A stretch of 64,000 nt of DNA from Hydrangea macrophylla (GCA_033977485.1 CM066995.1:49413162-49477161); one strand, 5' to 3'. Counted from the stretch's first letter, positions 33,913 through 47,015 are shown. Notes: a model not told the origin generated them from the letters alone. Made by a program: numbers and translations.

Positions 33913-34301
33913 ACAGCTGCTAAGGGTTTCAAACTATTGCTAAGGGGTTCGAACGACTCAATGAGAAAATAAATCATTTTGGAATTACTTGCGCATAAAG
34001 TAATGAAGGGGTTTGAACAACTATAAGGGGTTCGAGCGATTGCACATATTTCCTTTTCAGCTTATTCTCCAAACCTATAAATAGGAGTCTCTGCTTGGGA
34101 GAATAGATTATCACACACACCACAACTCTCTTGTAATTCTAGAGCATAATAAAACTCTGCAAATGATGTGGACGTTGGCATATTTGGCTGAACTACGTAG
34201 AAATCTAGTGTTCTCTTGTGCGATTGTTCTTTACTTTTCTATTCGTTCTTGCATTGCATTCTCACATGTCTTGGAGGAAAATTGGGCGCGATTTCCCAAC
34301 A
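33913..34301 (+). mobile_element. Ty1/copia LTR remnant (3' part)
   Basis: It shows a TATA box (CCTATAAATAGG at about 34072), then AATAAAACTCTGC and GTGGACGTTGGCATATTTGG, a hallmark of copia LTR 3' parts. It ends TTTCCCAACA at 34301, a standard copia LTR terminus. The 5' start (TGTTGGGAA) is missing. It abuts a transposase pseudogene. Confidence 0.7.
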
Positions 34302-34815
34302 CCTCAGAGAAAATTACAACCTCTGCCTTGACAAACTTTTTAAGGCTCTCTATTGTGGTGCTTTCACCAATTCTCACATACTCATCCATAAAATCTACCG
34401 ATATTCCGAAAGCGAGTATCCTTAATGCAACTGTTATTTCTGAAGAGAAGACAACCCCACGGTTCTGGTAGCATTCAAGTTTTGGACGAATTCAACTGTG
34501 GATTGAATGCGAAGGAAAATATGACATTTCATTCGAAACCTCCTCTGTGGGAGGATAAGTAGGTGTTTCTGAAAAGTAGTCTTGATAAAGTCTTTCATTG
34601 CCTTGAGCTCAATAGTGCCAAATGGTAGTGGGACCTTGAGCACTACCACGATATCTTCTGGTACGTTGTTGCTCTTTCTTTATGGCCATTATTGCTAACA
34701 ACTCCAACCTGCCATTAGAGTCAGATTCAAGAAGAAGCATATTCAATTGATGACGATGACGTGCCAGGTGAAATGAATGAAGAATAAATTTAAACGCATA
34801 GAAGAAGATCAACAT
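34302..34815 (-). pseudogene. PIF/Harbinger-type transposase remnant
   Basis: On the minus strand, pieces in different frames match the N-terminal half of plant Harbinger transposases: RRFRMKCHIFLRI and VGLSSLQK, then VALRILAFGISVDFMDEYVR and STTIESLKKFVKAE. Frameshifts separate them. The DDE catalytic region is absent, lost at the border with the copia LTR. It is clearly non-functional. Confidence 0.8.
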
Positions 34816-35058
34816 AATATCTGCGGTTATCCAAATTTATCTGTAAAAACATAATCAATTGAACTACATAAGTTAACTGAATTTGATGCTAAACTAATAC
34901 AATAAATGTAAAAATAGTCCAAACTAAAAGCACACATGCAGATGGAGGAAGTTACACTGATGAGTAATGCTATGCTTTCCAGATTTTCGTATCTCGAATG
35001 TACTAATCAACACAGGTGCCAATTGGACCACCTTCAATAATAGTTGGACGATTTAACA
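34816..35058. other. Unassigned A/T-rich stretch
   Basis: Nothing recognisable beyond the flank of the Tekay insertion. Its last bases, TCCTC (35059-35063), are the left target duplication. Confidence 0.4.
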
Positions 35059-35063
35059 TCCTC

Positions 35064-37646
35064 TGTAATAACCTGCATTTTTCTTGCATTGTCATATTTA
35101 AAATTATATATATTTTGTCTGCTTTTATCCTTATGTGAAAAATTTATTTCTTGACTAATCTCATATTGAAATTACTTTTGGGGTCAAAATGCAATTTTCA
35201 TAAAAACTGGCAATACCTGTGTTAAATTTCAAATCTGTATTTCAAAACGGTGGAATTATTTCTTTTAAAACTCAAACTGTATTTTTATAAAATCAGAAAA
35301 CTATTTCTAACATTAAAATGAATTTTCTGTATTTTTGTGATAAACACCGTATCACGAAAATACCAGTGTAAGTTTAAAACTGTCCGCGCAGTGTTAAACT
35401 TCCACAGAATTTTGGAAGTAAATGATTGAACAAATATATTTATACCCAAATTATTATGCTGATGCTTTTCCTTAGGTCTTGTTTGGCAAATGTTGTTGTA
35501 TGTGTATTGTCCTTATGCCATAAGCTAGATTACCCAAACACACCTTGACCCACACCAACTCCACCTACCCTTTCAATTATCAATGGAGCATTATGAATTG
35601 CAAGTGTATATTTACACATCATTGTTGCACTTTCTTTGTAATTAGTGGAGATTAATGGAGAATGAGTGGGATGTTAGGCAAATGTTTTCTAAGTGGAAGT
35701 TTGAGTATTTATACACCCAATCACACTACACATTCTACACTCCTAACATAGAGAGCTTGAGAGAGTCACATAGAGAGATAAGAGAAAGTTTGAGAGTTCA
35801 ATTTGCTGAAAATTTCTAGAGAGAAGAGCTCCTCAATTTCCATAGCCAAGCTTGTATTGGGTTTCTTGATTTGGTTATCTTTCTCAACAAATCTCTTTGC
35901 ACTTAATCACGGTGAGTATTACTAACTCACTCAAAATGTAACTCATTCCTTATTTACTGATTTAGGTAGTTAATTTTAACAGTAGCAGAATTTTGTTTTC
36001 AGATTTTTGTTAGGAAAACGAATGAAATTTAAGGTTCTGCCCGCGTTGTCCCAAGCAAAACTCGATTCTGCACACTTTTCGTCTAATGCAATTTTCTCAG
36101 ATTTTGCACCGTTTGGGCAGAAAATGAGGATTACAGTAGCAGAAAAAGTATATTAGAAATTCAATCTAATATTTTCTCTTTTAATTTTAACAGTAGCAGA
36201 ATTTTGTTTTCAGATTTTTGTTAGGAAAACGAATGAAATTTAAGGTTCTGCCCGCGTTGTCCCAAGTAAAACTCGATTCTGCACACTTTTCGTCTAATGC
36301 AATTTTCTCAGATTTTGCACCGTTTGGGCAGAGAATGAGGATTTCAGTAGCAGTTTTTAGAATGCTATTAGTTATGTTTAAAATGATTAAGGCAATGAAT
36401 TACGAATTTTCAATCCCCGTACGCGTATTATTTCTTTAATTCTGTGAATTCCTTTATATTTAAAGTTTGATGACATTCATGTGGAGTCAGTTGTACATGC
36501 ATGGTGAGTGTTGGTAGTGTGTAAAAGAGTAATGATAGTGTGGAAAAGAGTAATGATTGTGTGGAAAGAGTATGAGTTTGAGTTGTGGTTGTGGTTGTGG
36601 TTGTGGTTGTAATTGTGGCTGTGGTTATGGTTGTGGTTGTGGATGTGATTGTGGTTGGAGTTGAAAAAGAGGATGAGGGTGTCTTTGAAATGCGAAGGTG
36701 GCAAAAATGGACACTCCCTGACGCCCATGGAAGCGTTAAAGTGTGTGAAGCCGAACTTGGACACTCACTGGCACCCATGGAAGTGCTAAAGTGTGGCCTA
36801 TAGACACTCCCTGAATGACTCGAGTCTGGATACCTGTGTGGGGGTTGCCCCGGTATTTGCATGGCGGTTAGGGTATTCAAAGTGTGAGGCATTGGACACT
36901 CCCTGGTACCCCGGACCAAAGTGTGAGGCAAACTGGACACTCCCTGGCGCCCCGTTGCTAAAGTGTGGCTATCTTAGTATTTCAAAGATACCAGGAGTAG
37001 GATAGAGGGTTGTTGGGTGTTGTCGAGAGAAAAGAGTCGGATAGATGAGATGGTGCATTGTTCTCATACACGGTCACATATGTGTGAAATTATCTTTTAA
37101 ATAATGTTGTGGTTGTTTTCTAAAACGAGCTTTTTATCATAAATATAAACTTGTGGTATTTAAATGGAAATGGGAAAAAGGTAAATGAGTATGTTTTACA
37201 TTCAGAGTTATGTTTTTAATACTCACCAGCTTCTTGAAGCTGACGGCGTTGATGCGTCCTGGACATTCGTGTTCAGGCTTTGCAGGTTATAATCAGGATG
37301 AACCATATGACTATGCTAATTGAGATCAACTGCTGAGAAGAGAATTTACTTTTATATGTTTTATGTTCATGTGCTTTAAGATATGTTTTGGTTTTGTAAT
37401 AAGGATGACTGTAATAGACTTTAAGTATTGTTTTATTTTCAAGGCGGTCTGTGCCTTAGTAAACCCCGTACCATAGGATGTAATAAGTTAGAAAATTTTT
37501 TATGAGCCCTGATTACCCTACTCTGATTAATGGTTTTATGTTGTTCGACGTTTTGGGACGGAATCGATCCTTCAAACTGTCGCGACCTACGGGTCCATAA
37601 AGGAAATTAAACGCTTTCCATATTTATGCTACGTCGGGGCGTGACA
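35064..37646 (+). repeat. 5' LTR of the Tekay element
   Basis: Contains a TATA-like TATTTATAC at about 35706 with a likely start downstream. It also holds a direct duplication (about 35960-36145 and 36178-36350), a GGTTGT-rich run (36575-36655) and repeats of GGACACTCCCTGG...AAAGTGTG (36710-36970). Confidence 0.95.
35960..36350. repeat. Internal direct duplication in the Tekay LTR
   Basis: Two copies of a block starting TTTTAACAGTAGCAG and containing CGTTTGGGCAGA, at offset about 218 bp. A diverged copy, in antisense, sits in the CACTA element at 16440-16545. Confidence 0.9.
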
Positions 37647-37654
37647 GGATTTGG

Positions 37655-37667
37655 TGGTATCAGAGCC
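37655..37667 (+). promoter_or_regulatory. Primer binding site, initiator tRNA-Met
   Basis: TGGTATCAGAGCC, complementary to the 3' end of plant initiator tRNA-Met, lies eight bases after the 5' LTR, as in Tekay elements. Confidence 0.93.
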
Positions 37668-38266
37668 ATAGGTTTTCTAGATTGACCAGACTCAGTTATT
37701 CACGCCATAGATTAGTGACATAGGTTACCCTTAAGTTTTACTAAGCTATACAACCAAGTTCTAGTGTTAGTTTAGTACGGATTACCCTTAGTTCAGAAAC
37801 TAAAATTCTAAGTTGGTTTTATCATAGAAATGATTACCCGTTTGTCTTGTCACATCGACAAGAATGATAGTAATTTCCGTATATCTTCAGACGTATCCCT
37901 TTAGGATTAGCCGAGATAGCTGTAACTTATTATGCCCCTACAGACAGATAGTAGCCAAGTTTCTAAGGAGTTAAAAGCATACCATAGCCCTCATTAATAG
38001 CTTAGGCACTGACAAACTTCCTGAGTCAAATCTCGGAACAGTCAGTATGGCCCACAACCCAGAGTCTAGAGGATAAGAATACGACCTCTTTGCTATTAGA
38101 CAGCCCTAGTTCGAATACGAGTATTATATGTACTTAATATATATTTTATTGTATGCTTATGTGATAATACGAGTATGTGATATAGTGATAAATACTCCTT
38201 TGAAAATTTTTGTCATAGTACTGTTGCATGCATGTTTCTCATTCTACTACCCCTATCATGCATAGA

Positions 38267-41200
38267 ATGGCTGGAAGACCAAGGAGGAACAGAAATCTGA
38301 TTGAAGGAGCGCCCGAGGCTGCCGACCCCACGGGAATATTTGAAGCTTTTATCAGACGTCTCGAGAGGGTTAGTAATGCGAATGAAAACCAACGAGACCG
38401 CCAGACGGGAGATAAGCTGCTGGAGAGATTCCGTGCGCTCAGACCCGAGCAATTTGCGGGTACCACGGATCCCTGGAAGGCGGAACAATGGTTAAGACAG
38501 ATGGACCGCATGTTCGAAGCTGTCCAATGCAACGAGATGGACAAGAGGAGGCTGGCTACATTTCAACTAACCGACGCCGCTGCAGATTGGTGGGACTCGG
38601 TCATAGCCACTATCGGGAACACCGCTGCTATGGGGATGACGTGGACGGCGTTCAAAGGGAGATTCCTGGAGAAGTACTTCCCGGCTACGGAGAGGCACAG
38701 AAGAGAGAAGGAATTCATGGATCTGACGCAAGGAACCAAGTCGGTGCAAGAGTATACCACACAGTTTGAGAGGCTGTCACGGTTTGCCCCGCACATGGTT
38801 GATACTGAGGAGAAGAAGATCCGGAAGTATAATCAAGGGTTGGCACCGCAGATTCGTCGCCTGACCCTCGGCCACCTAGACAAATCGTTTGAAGGACTAG
38901 TCGGTCTGGCTACCGATCTGGAAGAAGATGCTCGAGTATACCGTAAACAATTTGAATTCCGACCGCCTCAGAGGGGTAATTTTGGGAATAGACCACCAAT
39001 GAATCGTACCCAAGGGCAGAAGAGGAACCTTGACGGAAGCAAGAAGGCACAAGCTATTACCTATCCGACTCAACCCCGAGTAGGAGAAGGAAGTAGTGGC
39101 GTAAAGTGCTTCAACTGTGGCAACCCTGGACATGTGGCTCGGGACTGCAAGGCACCAAGGCGTGCTGCTCAGCCAGGAATAGTCTGCTTCAACTGTGGTG
39201 AACCAGGTCACATCAGCAGGTTCTGCACTGCTCCTAAGCAAGCGACTTATGGGCAACAGGGTCAGACCCGCTTGAATGCTGTTATTCCTGATGCCGCTGG
39301 ATATGATGGAGCTGTATATGAAGAAGGAGATCATGGAGAAGCTCAACCTGATCAGCAAGTAGTGGAAGGTACATTGACTCTATTTAACTCCCATGTTAGA
39401 GTATTATTCGATACGGGTGCTGCTCTATCATTCATATCTGTTAATACAATTCGGAGATTGGGTATCTTACCTCATCGCTTAGAGAAAGCTTTGAAGGCTA
39501 CATCACCAATAGGAGCTGCGGTCAGTTTAGGACATGTGTGCAAGGATTGTCCCTTAAGATTAGGAGACCGAGAAATCCCTGCGAGGTTGATTGTTCTATC
39601 GATGAAGGAGTTTGACATAATCCTAGGAATGGATTGGCTGTCTCAGAATCAAGTGAAGTTGGATTGTGCGAGGAAGAGAATTACATTCTCCGACAATGAG
39701 AATCAACCCTTTGATTTTCAATGCAACCCTTCGGGAGATATGTTCCTCACAAGATGTTTAGCCAACATTGAAGTCGTCAGTACAGAGGTGACAGCATCAT
39801 CTATACCTGTAGTCAAGGACTTCGAAGAAGTATTTCAAGACATTTCTGGATTACCGCCCGAGAGAAGTATAGAGTTCTGTATTGAGCTTATACCGGGTAC
39901 CGTACCAATTACCAAGGTTCCCTACAGAATGGCCCCCACAGAACTATTGGAATTGAAGGGACAAGTTCAAGAGCTCGAGAACCTAGGTTTTGTACGTCCT
40001 AGTACATCGCCTTGGGGAGCACCGGTATTATTTGTGAAGAAGAAGGACGGGACGCTCAGGCTGTGTATCGACTACAGAGAATTGAATCGAGTGACAATCA
40101 AGAACAAGTATCCTTTGCCTCGGATCGACGATTTATTTGATCAACTACAAGGAGCTACGATATTTTCCAAGATAGACCTTAGGTCGGGATATCATCAGTT
40201 GAGGGTACGGAAGGAAGACATACCTAAGACTGCTTTCAGAACCCGATATGGTCATTATGAATTTCTGGTGATGCCGTTTGGATTGACGAACGCCCCGGCA
40301 GTGTTTATGGATCTGATGAACAGTGTGTTCAAGCCTTATTTAGATCAGTTTGTCATCGTCTTTATTGATGATATTTTGATCTATTCTAAGTCAAGAGAAG
40401 AACACGAGCAACATCTACGGATTACGATGCAGACGCTTAAGGACCACCACTTGTATGCCAAGTTCAGTAAGTGTGAGTTCTGGTTGCAAGAAGTGAAATT
40501 TTTGGGACACAAGGTGTCATCTCAAGGAATTTCTGTGGATTCGTCCAAGACCGATGCTGTATCCAACTGGGTTAGACCGAGCAACCCTACAGAAGTTCGG
40601 AGTTTTCTTGGACTCGCAGGCTATTACAGGAGATTTGTTGAGGGATTTTCTAAGATAGCTGCACCTTTGACTGGGTTGACGAAGAAGAATTTGAAGTTCG
40701 AGTGGACAGAGAAGCATGAGCGAGCCTTTCTAGAGTTGAAAGAGAGACTCACTACCGCACCAGTACTAGCAATACCCAAGCCTGGTGAGAAGTTCACTAT
40801 CTTTAGTGACGCATCATATCAAGGACTAGGGTGTGTACTTATGTAAGATGGTAAAGTTATAGCCTATGGATCTAGACAGCTGAAGCCGAATGAGTTGAAC
40901 TATCCTATTCATGATTTGGAGTTGGCAGCAGTGGTATTTGCACTCAAGATTTGGAGACATTATCTCTACGGTGAGAAGTTTGATTTGTTCTCCGATCACA
41001 AGAGTCTGAAGTATTTGTTCACACAGAAAGAGTTGAACATGAGGCAGCGCAGATGGATGGAGTTGATCAAAGATTACGACTTCACGTTGGAATACCACCC
41101 TGGTAAAGCTAATGTGGTCGCTGATGCTTTGAGTCGGCAGACTCGTGAGACGATCGCCTCCTTAATGGTTAGAGAATGGCGAGCATTGGAGACGTTGGAA

Positions 41201-42703
41201 GAGTTTGATATACAGAGTGCTGAAAGAGGAGAAGGACAACTTTTCGGATGTCTTATCCTACAGCCTGTTCTCATTGACCGCATTATTGGAGCTCAGAAAG
41301 AAGATGAGAAGTTTCAATCATGGTTCAAGAAGATGTCAGAGAAGGACCCGACAGAATGGAAGGTGGGAATCGATGGAGGGTATCGGTGCAGGAATAGATT
41401 GTGCGTGCCCGGTGATGGAGAGTTAAGGAAGGATATCCTGGAAGAAGCACATAAATCAAGGTATACAGTTCACCCGGGAGGAACGAAGATGTATAAAGAT
41501 TTGAAGAGGAATTTCTGGTGGGAAGGCATGAAGAAGGATGTGGCCGAGTTTGTATCCAAGTGTTTGACGTGTCAGCAAGTCAAGGCCGAACATCAGAGAC
41601 CGTCAGGATTGTTGCAACCGCTACCTATTCCTGGTTGGAAGTGGGAGCACATTACGATGGATTTTGTAGTAGGATTGCCCCGGTCGCAGCAGAATCATGA
41701 CGCTATTTGGGTAATTGTGGATCGATTGACGAAGTCAGCTCATTTTATCGCTTATAGTATGACATATCCGGTGGAAAAGATGAGCCGGATGTACATACAA
41801 CAAGTTGTGCGACTTCACGGTGCACCTGTGACGATTGTGTCAGACCGTGACGCACGTTTTACTTCTGGATTTTGGGAAAGTCTGCAAGAAGCTATGGGAA
41901 CTTCACTCAAGATGAGTACTGCTTTTCACCCTCAGACAGATGGGCAAACTGAGCGTGTTAATCAGATCATGGAGGATATGCTTAGGGCTTGTGTGATCGA
42001 TTTTGAAGAATCTTGGGAGACACACTTGCCGTTGGTTGAATTTGCCTATAACAATAGTTATCATACGAGTATCGGTATGGCTCCGTTCGAAGCACTGTAC
42101 GGACGACCATGTCGTTCTCCATTGTGTTGGGCAGAGGTTGGGGACACAGAATTGTTGGGACCAGATTTGGTTAGAGAAACCAACGAGAAGATTTCCTTGG
42201 TCAAGGAAAGGATGAGAACCGCTCAGAGCCGGTATAAGAGTTATGATGATCGACGCCGAAAAGATCTGGAGTTTAGTGTGGGAGATCACGTACTTCTTAA
42301 GGTTTCACCAACACGAGGAGTAGTACGCTTTGGTCTCAAGAGAGGGAAGTTAGCTCCGCGTTTCATTGGACCGTTTGAGATTTTGGAACGTATCGGGTTA
42401 GTAGCCTATCGACTGGCACTACCACCGAAGATGTCTGGGGTTCACAACGTGTTTCACGTGAGTATGTTGAGGAAATACATACGAGATCCCTCGCACGTGG
42501 TTAGTTATGACGACATTGAGACGAGTCATAACGTTTCTTACAAGGAGAGACCTGTGAAGATTCTGGATCAGAGTATCAAGAAGTTAAGAAATAAGGAGAT
42601 CCCGTTGGTGAAGGTTCAGTGGAATCACCATGACGAGAATGAAGCCTCGTGGGAAGTTGAAGCTGATATGAGGAAGAAGTACCCGGAGTTATTTCATGAC
42701 TAG
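38267..42703 (+). pseudogene. Tekay gag-pol polyprotein with a single nonsense codon
   Basis: One frame of about 1480 codons. The start is taken at [10 protein letters not shown] (38267); in-frame ATGs at 38228 and 38258 are also possible. Order: gag ([14 protein letters not shown], about 38480-38900); two CCHC knuckles ([14 protein letters not shown] and [14 protein letters not shown], 39108-39230); protease ([12 protein letters not shown], near 39405); RT ([11 protein letters not shown], near 40362); RNase H (starting [13 protein letters not shown], 40795). Integrase has the zinc-binding [11 protein letters not shown]...CLTCQQ and the core DFVVGLP / SDRDARF / [11 protein letters not shown] divergent chromodomain-like tail ends at the stop 42701. 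The only break is a TAA at 40844-40846 (most simply CAA to TAA) inside RNase H; the frame is identical on both sides. Confidence 0.95.
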
Positions 42704-42748
42704 TTAGTCTTGATTTCGGGGACGAAATCCTGTTTAAGGGAGGAAGGG

Positions 42749-45331
42749 TGTAATAACCTGCATTTTTCTTGCATTGTCATATTTAAAATTATATATATTT
42801 TGTCTGCTTTTATCCTTATGTGAAAAATTTATTTCTTGACTAATCTCATATTGAAATTACTTTTGGGGTCAAAATGCAATTTTCATAAAAACTGGCAATA
42901 CCTGTGTTAAATTTCAAATCTGTATTTCAAAACGGTGGAATTATTTCTTTTAAAACTCAAACTGTATTTTTATAAAATCAGAAAACTATTTCTAACATTA
43001 AAATGAATTTTCTGTATTTTTGTGATAAACACCGTATCACGAAAATACCAGTGTAAGTTTAAAACTGTCCGCGCAGTGTTAAACTTCCACAGAATTTTGG
43101 AAGTAAATGATTGAACAAATATATTTATACCCAAATTATTATGCTGATGCTTTTCCTTAGGTCTTGTTTGGCAAATGTTGTTGTATGTGTATTGTCCTTA
43201 TGCCATAAGCTAGATTACCCAAACACACCTTGACCCACACCAACTCCACCTACCCTTTCAATTATCAATGGAGCATTATGAATTGCAAGTGTATATTTAC
43301 ACATCATTGTTGCACTTTCTTTGTAATTAGTGGAGATTAATGGAGAATGAGTGGGATGTTAGGCAAATGTTTTCTAAGTGGAAGTTTGAGTATTTATACA
43401 CCCAATCACACTACACATTCTACACTCCTAACATAGAGAGCTTGAGAGAGTCACATAGAGAGATAAGAGAAAGTTTGAGAGTTCAATTTGCTGAAAATTT
43501 CTAGAGAGAAGAGCTCCTCAATTTCCATAGCCAAGCTTGTATTGGGTTTCTTGATTTGGTTATCTTTCTCAACAAATCTCTTTGCACTTAATCACGGTGA
43601 GTATTACTAACTCACTCAAAATGTAACTCATTCCTTATTTACTGATTTAGGTAGTTAATTTTAACAGTAGCAGAATTTTGTTTTCAGATTTTTGTTAGGA
43701 AAACGAATGAAATTTAAGGTTCTGCCCGCGTTGTCCCAAGCAAAACTCGATTCTGCACACTTTTCGTCTAATGCAATTTTCTCAGATTTTGCACCGTTTG
43801 GGCAGAAAATGAGGATTACAGTAGCAGAAAAAGTATATTAGAAATTCAATCTAATATTTTCTCTTTTAATTTTAACAGTAGCAGAATTTTGTTTTCAGAT
43901 TTTTGTTAGGAAAACGAATGAAATTTAAGGTTCTGCCCGCGCTGTCCCAAGTAAAACTCGATTCTGCACACTTTTCGTCTAATGCAATTTTCTCAGATTT
44001 TGCACCGTTTGGGCAGAGAATGAGGATTTCAGTAGCAGTTTTTAGAATGCTATTAGTTATGTTTAAAATGATTAAGGCAATGAATTACGAATTTTCAATC
44101 CCCGTACGCGTATTATTTCTTTAATTCTGTGAATTCCTTTATATTTAAAGTTTGATGACATTCATGTGGAGTCAGTTGTACATGCATGGTGAGTGTTGGT
44201 AGTGTGTAAAAGAGTAATGATAGTGTGGAAAAGAGTAATGATTGTGTGGAAAGAGTATGAGTTTGAGTTGTGGTTGTGGTTGTGGTTGTGGTTGTAATTG
44301 TGGCTGTGGTTATGGTTGTGGTTGTGGATGTGATTGTGGTTGGAGTTGAAAAAGAGGATGAGGGTGTCTTTGAAATGCGAAGGTGGCAAAAATGGACACT
44401 CCCTGACGCCCATGGAAGCGTTAAAGTGTGTGAAGCCGAACTTGGACACTCACTGGCACCCATGGAAGTGCTAAAGTGTGGCCTATAGACACTCCCTGAA
44501 TGACTCGAGTCTGGATACCTGTGTGGGGGTTGCCCCGGTATTTGCATGGCGGTTAGGGTATTCAAAGTGTGAGGCATTGGACACTCCCTGGTACCCCGGA
44601 CCAAAGTGTGAGGCAAACTGGACACTCCCTGGCGCCCCGTTGCTAAAGTGTGGCTATCTTAGTATTTCAAAGATACCAGGAGTAGGATAGAGGGTTGTTG
44701 GGTGTTGTCGAGAGAAAAGAGTCGGATAGATGAGATGGTGCATTGTTCTCATTCACGGTCACATATGTGTGAAATTATCTTTTAAATAATGTTGTGGTTG
44801 TTTTCTAAAACGAGCTTTTTATCATAAATATAAACTTGTGGTATTTAAATGGAAATGGGAAAAAGGTAAATGAGTATGTTTTACATTCAGAGTTATGTTT
44901 TTAATACTCACCAGCTTCTTGAAGCTGACGGCGTTGATGCGTCCTGGACATTCGTGTTCAGGCTTTGCAGGTTATAATCAGGATGAACCATATGACTATG
45001 CTAATTGAGATCAACTGCTGAGAAGAGAATTTACTTTTATATGTTTTATGTTCATGTGCTTTAAGATATGTTTTGGTTTTGTAATAAGGATGACTGTAAT
45101 AGACTTTAAGTATTGTTTTATTTTCAAGGCGGTCTGTGCCTTAGTAAACCCCGTACCATAGGATGTAATAAGTTAGAAAATTTTTTATGAGCCCTGATTA
45201 CCCTACTCTGATTAATGGTTTTATGTTGTTCGACGTTTTGGGACGGAATCGATCCTTCAAACTGTCGCGACCTACGGGTCCATAAAGGAAATTAAACGCT
45301 TTCCATATTTATGCTACGTCGGGGCGTGACA
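42749..45331 (+). repeat. 3' LTR of the Tekay element
   Basis: Nearly identical to 35064-37646 and the same length. It is preceded by the polypurine tract and followed by the TCCTC duplication. Confidence 0.96.
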
Positions 45332-45336
45332 TCCTC

Positions 45337-45654
45337 CAACGAAAAAATCAAGTGGAATCATAATCACGTGTGTTGAGAACCATATTTGGGATAAAATTCG
45401 GGATTATAGCATTTACTAAAGGGTTACTGCGTTAAACAAACTACTAAATCAGTATTTTTATCAAACAAACAAATCAAGAATTCTGGCTTGTCCCCCCATA
45501 GTTAAAAAAAAAAAAAAAACTTTCTACCCTTGCTTGTGTAGATTAAAAAAATAAACAAAGAATTAAGAACTAAACATAAAATGTAGTTAAATATTTTTTT
45601 GGAGGAAAAAATAAAGTTAAATATATAAAACCCTATCATTCAAAATATATATAT
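45337..45654. other. Unassigned A/T-rich stretch
   Basis: No gene or repeat recognised; contains A runs and an AT microsatellite just before the next element. Confidence 0.4.
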
Positions 45655-46419
45655 TGATACACCCAAAATTGCCTCTATCTTATGACCGAGCGGTTCAAAT
45701 CAACAGTCAGTCCATGTCCCGGTCAAATCATGCACAACTCCTCGGACAAGAATCAGCCCGAACGGTCTAGTCTACCTGAGACTCACCATCCCGAGCGGTT
45801 CATTCACGACCAGACCAAAAGGTCGGGAAGACCACACTGGCACGGTCCGTATAGGCGCAGGCCAGCTGGGCCCACAACATATTCCCCAGATTATTCCAAG
45901 CAGTTTCCTACTCAAGATAGAAGACTAATGGAAATAATACATTGTTTCCTAATTCAATTAGGAAACCCCCACAATTAATGTCAATCAATCCATATCAGAT
46001 TATATTTCTTTATCCATGTACGAGTAGGTCTCTTGCATCTATAAAAGAGACCACTCGCCCCCATTAGAAGGGATCCCAATCAGTATCTCACCAAGAGAAA
46101 CACACTACATCGTCTAGCCTCTCCCAAGAAATCTTAAACACCACCCTGCATGGTCGGCCCTTGGTAGTTCCAGTCGCCATTGTTGGATCACCAAGGTCCC
46201 TACAGCAGTTTTATTTCACATAGTGGAAGTGCTCATACACACACGTGGACGTAGGTTCTTTCATTAATAGGGCCGAACAACATACAAAAAACTAGTCTCA
46301 CTCTCTCTCTCTCTCCTTAAATTGCTTTAATTTACTTTAACCAAATTTTGGCATCATCAGCTTGGCGCGGTCTGTGGGAATGACAAGTTCTTCATCAACA
46401 AATCTCTTGGCTGATAGCC

Positions 46420-46896
46420 ATGCCTCCGAAGAAGAGTGAGAAGACTGCACAGCAGGCCAATCGAGATGATGAGACCCTCAAGGAAATCACCGACCGGTTT
46501 AATCAAGAGAAGCTCGGAATCTATGATCTTGATGAAACTGTCGCTATTATAGCCTTCTGCTCGGGAGTTCAACACAACAAGTGCGCCACGTCGTTTCATA
46601 GAAACCGACCAGAAACCTTAGTTGAACTCACTGAGAAGGTTGAAAAATACATTGGCACTGAAGAATTTTTAAGGACCAAAGACCCCGGGAGCATAAGCAA
46701 CGAGTTTTCCAGAAGTAAGCGAAAGCAAGATCAGCCCTGGAGTTTTGACAATTCCTCCAGTTCACAGCTGGCAGGGTCCGACAGTCCCGACTCGAACTCC
46801 AGTTCGCAGCAGTCTGAGTCCGGCAGCCCAGACCCAACCTCTAGTTCACAGCAGTTAGGATCCGGTGATCTCAGCCTTGAATCTAGCGCAGAGTAA
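46420..46896 (+). CDS. Chimeric gag-like ORF in the non-autonomous LTR element
   Basis: An open frame of 158 codons starts at an ATG 64 bases after the LTR (MPPKKSEKTAQQANRD). Residues about 20-85 (LKEITDRFNQEKLGIYDL, then PETLVELTEKVEKYIGTEE) match the central part of a Tat-type gag. The N-terminal gag part is missing and MPPKK follows the leader directly. The C-terminal third is Ser/Asp-rich with three near-repeats (SSSSQLAGSDSPD, SSSQQSESGSPD, SSSQQLGSGD). No protease or other domain follows. It could be a shortened gag used in trans, or a decayed fragment that happens to stay open. Confidence 0.6.
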   Translation: MPPKKSEKTAQQANRDDETLKEITDRFNQEKLGIYDLDETVAIIAFCSGVQHNKCATSFHRNRPETLVELTEKVEKYIGTEEFLRTKDPGSISNEFSRSKRKQDQPWSFDNSSSSQLAGSDSPDSNSSSQQSESGSPDPTSSSQQLGSGDLSLESSAE

Positions 46897-47015
46897 TCAG
46901 GAGTCCGATGATCCCGACCCGACCTCCTGTCTCTAAGAGTCTTGACCAATCCAACTACAGTGGTACTTGCCCGAACATCGCATGAGGCTCCGCAGACTGT
47001 CAGAGAGCTCTTGAA

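Larger units (their letters stand above)
35064..45331 (+). mobile_element. Complete Tekay-type Ty3/gypsy chromovirus, 10.27 kb
   Basis: It is bounded by the 5-bp duplication TCCTC (35059-35063 and 45332-45336). The LTRs are 35064-37646 and 42749-45331, each 2583 bp, starting TGTAATAACC and ending GGGGCGTGACA. A primer binding site for initiator tRNA-Met follows the 5' LTR, and a polypurine tract (AAGGGAGGAAGGG) precedes the 3' LTR. Only two LTR differences were seen by eye (near 36256/43941 and 37073/44758), so insertion was recent. The gag-pol frame has a single stop. Confidence 0.97.

Noticed and set aside
36428..36940. Minus-strand ORF of 170 codons rich in Thr (also at 44113-44625)
   Set aside because: It reads through the GGTTGT run and repeats of the Tekay LTR; low-complexity shadow.
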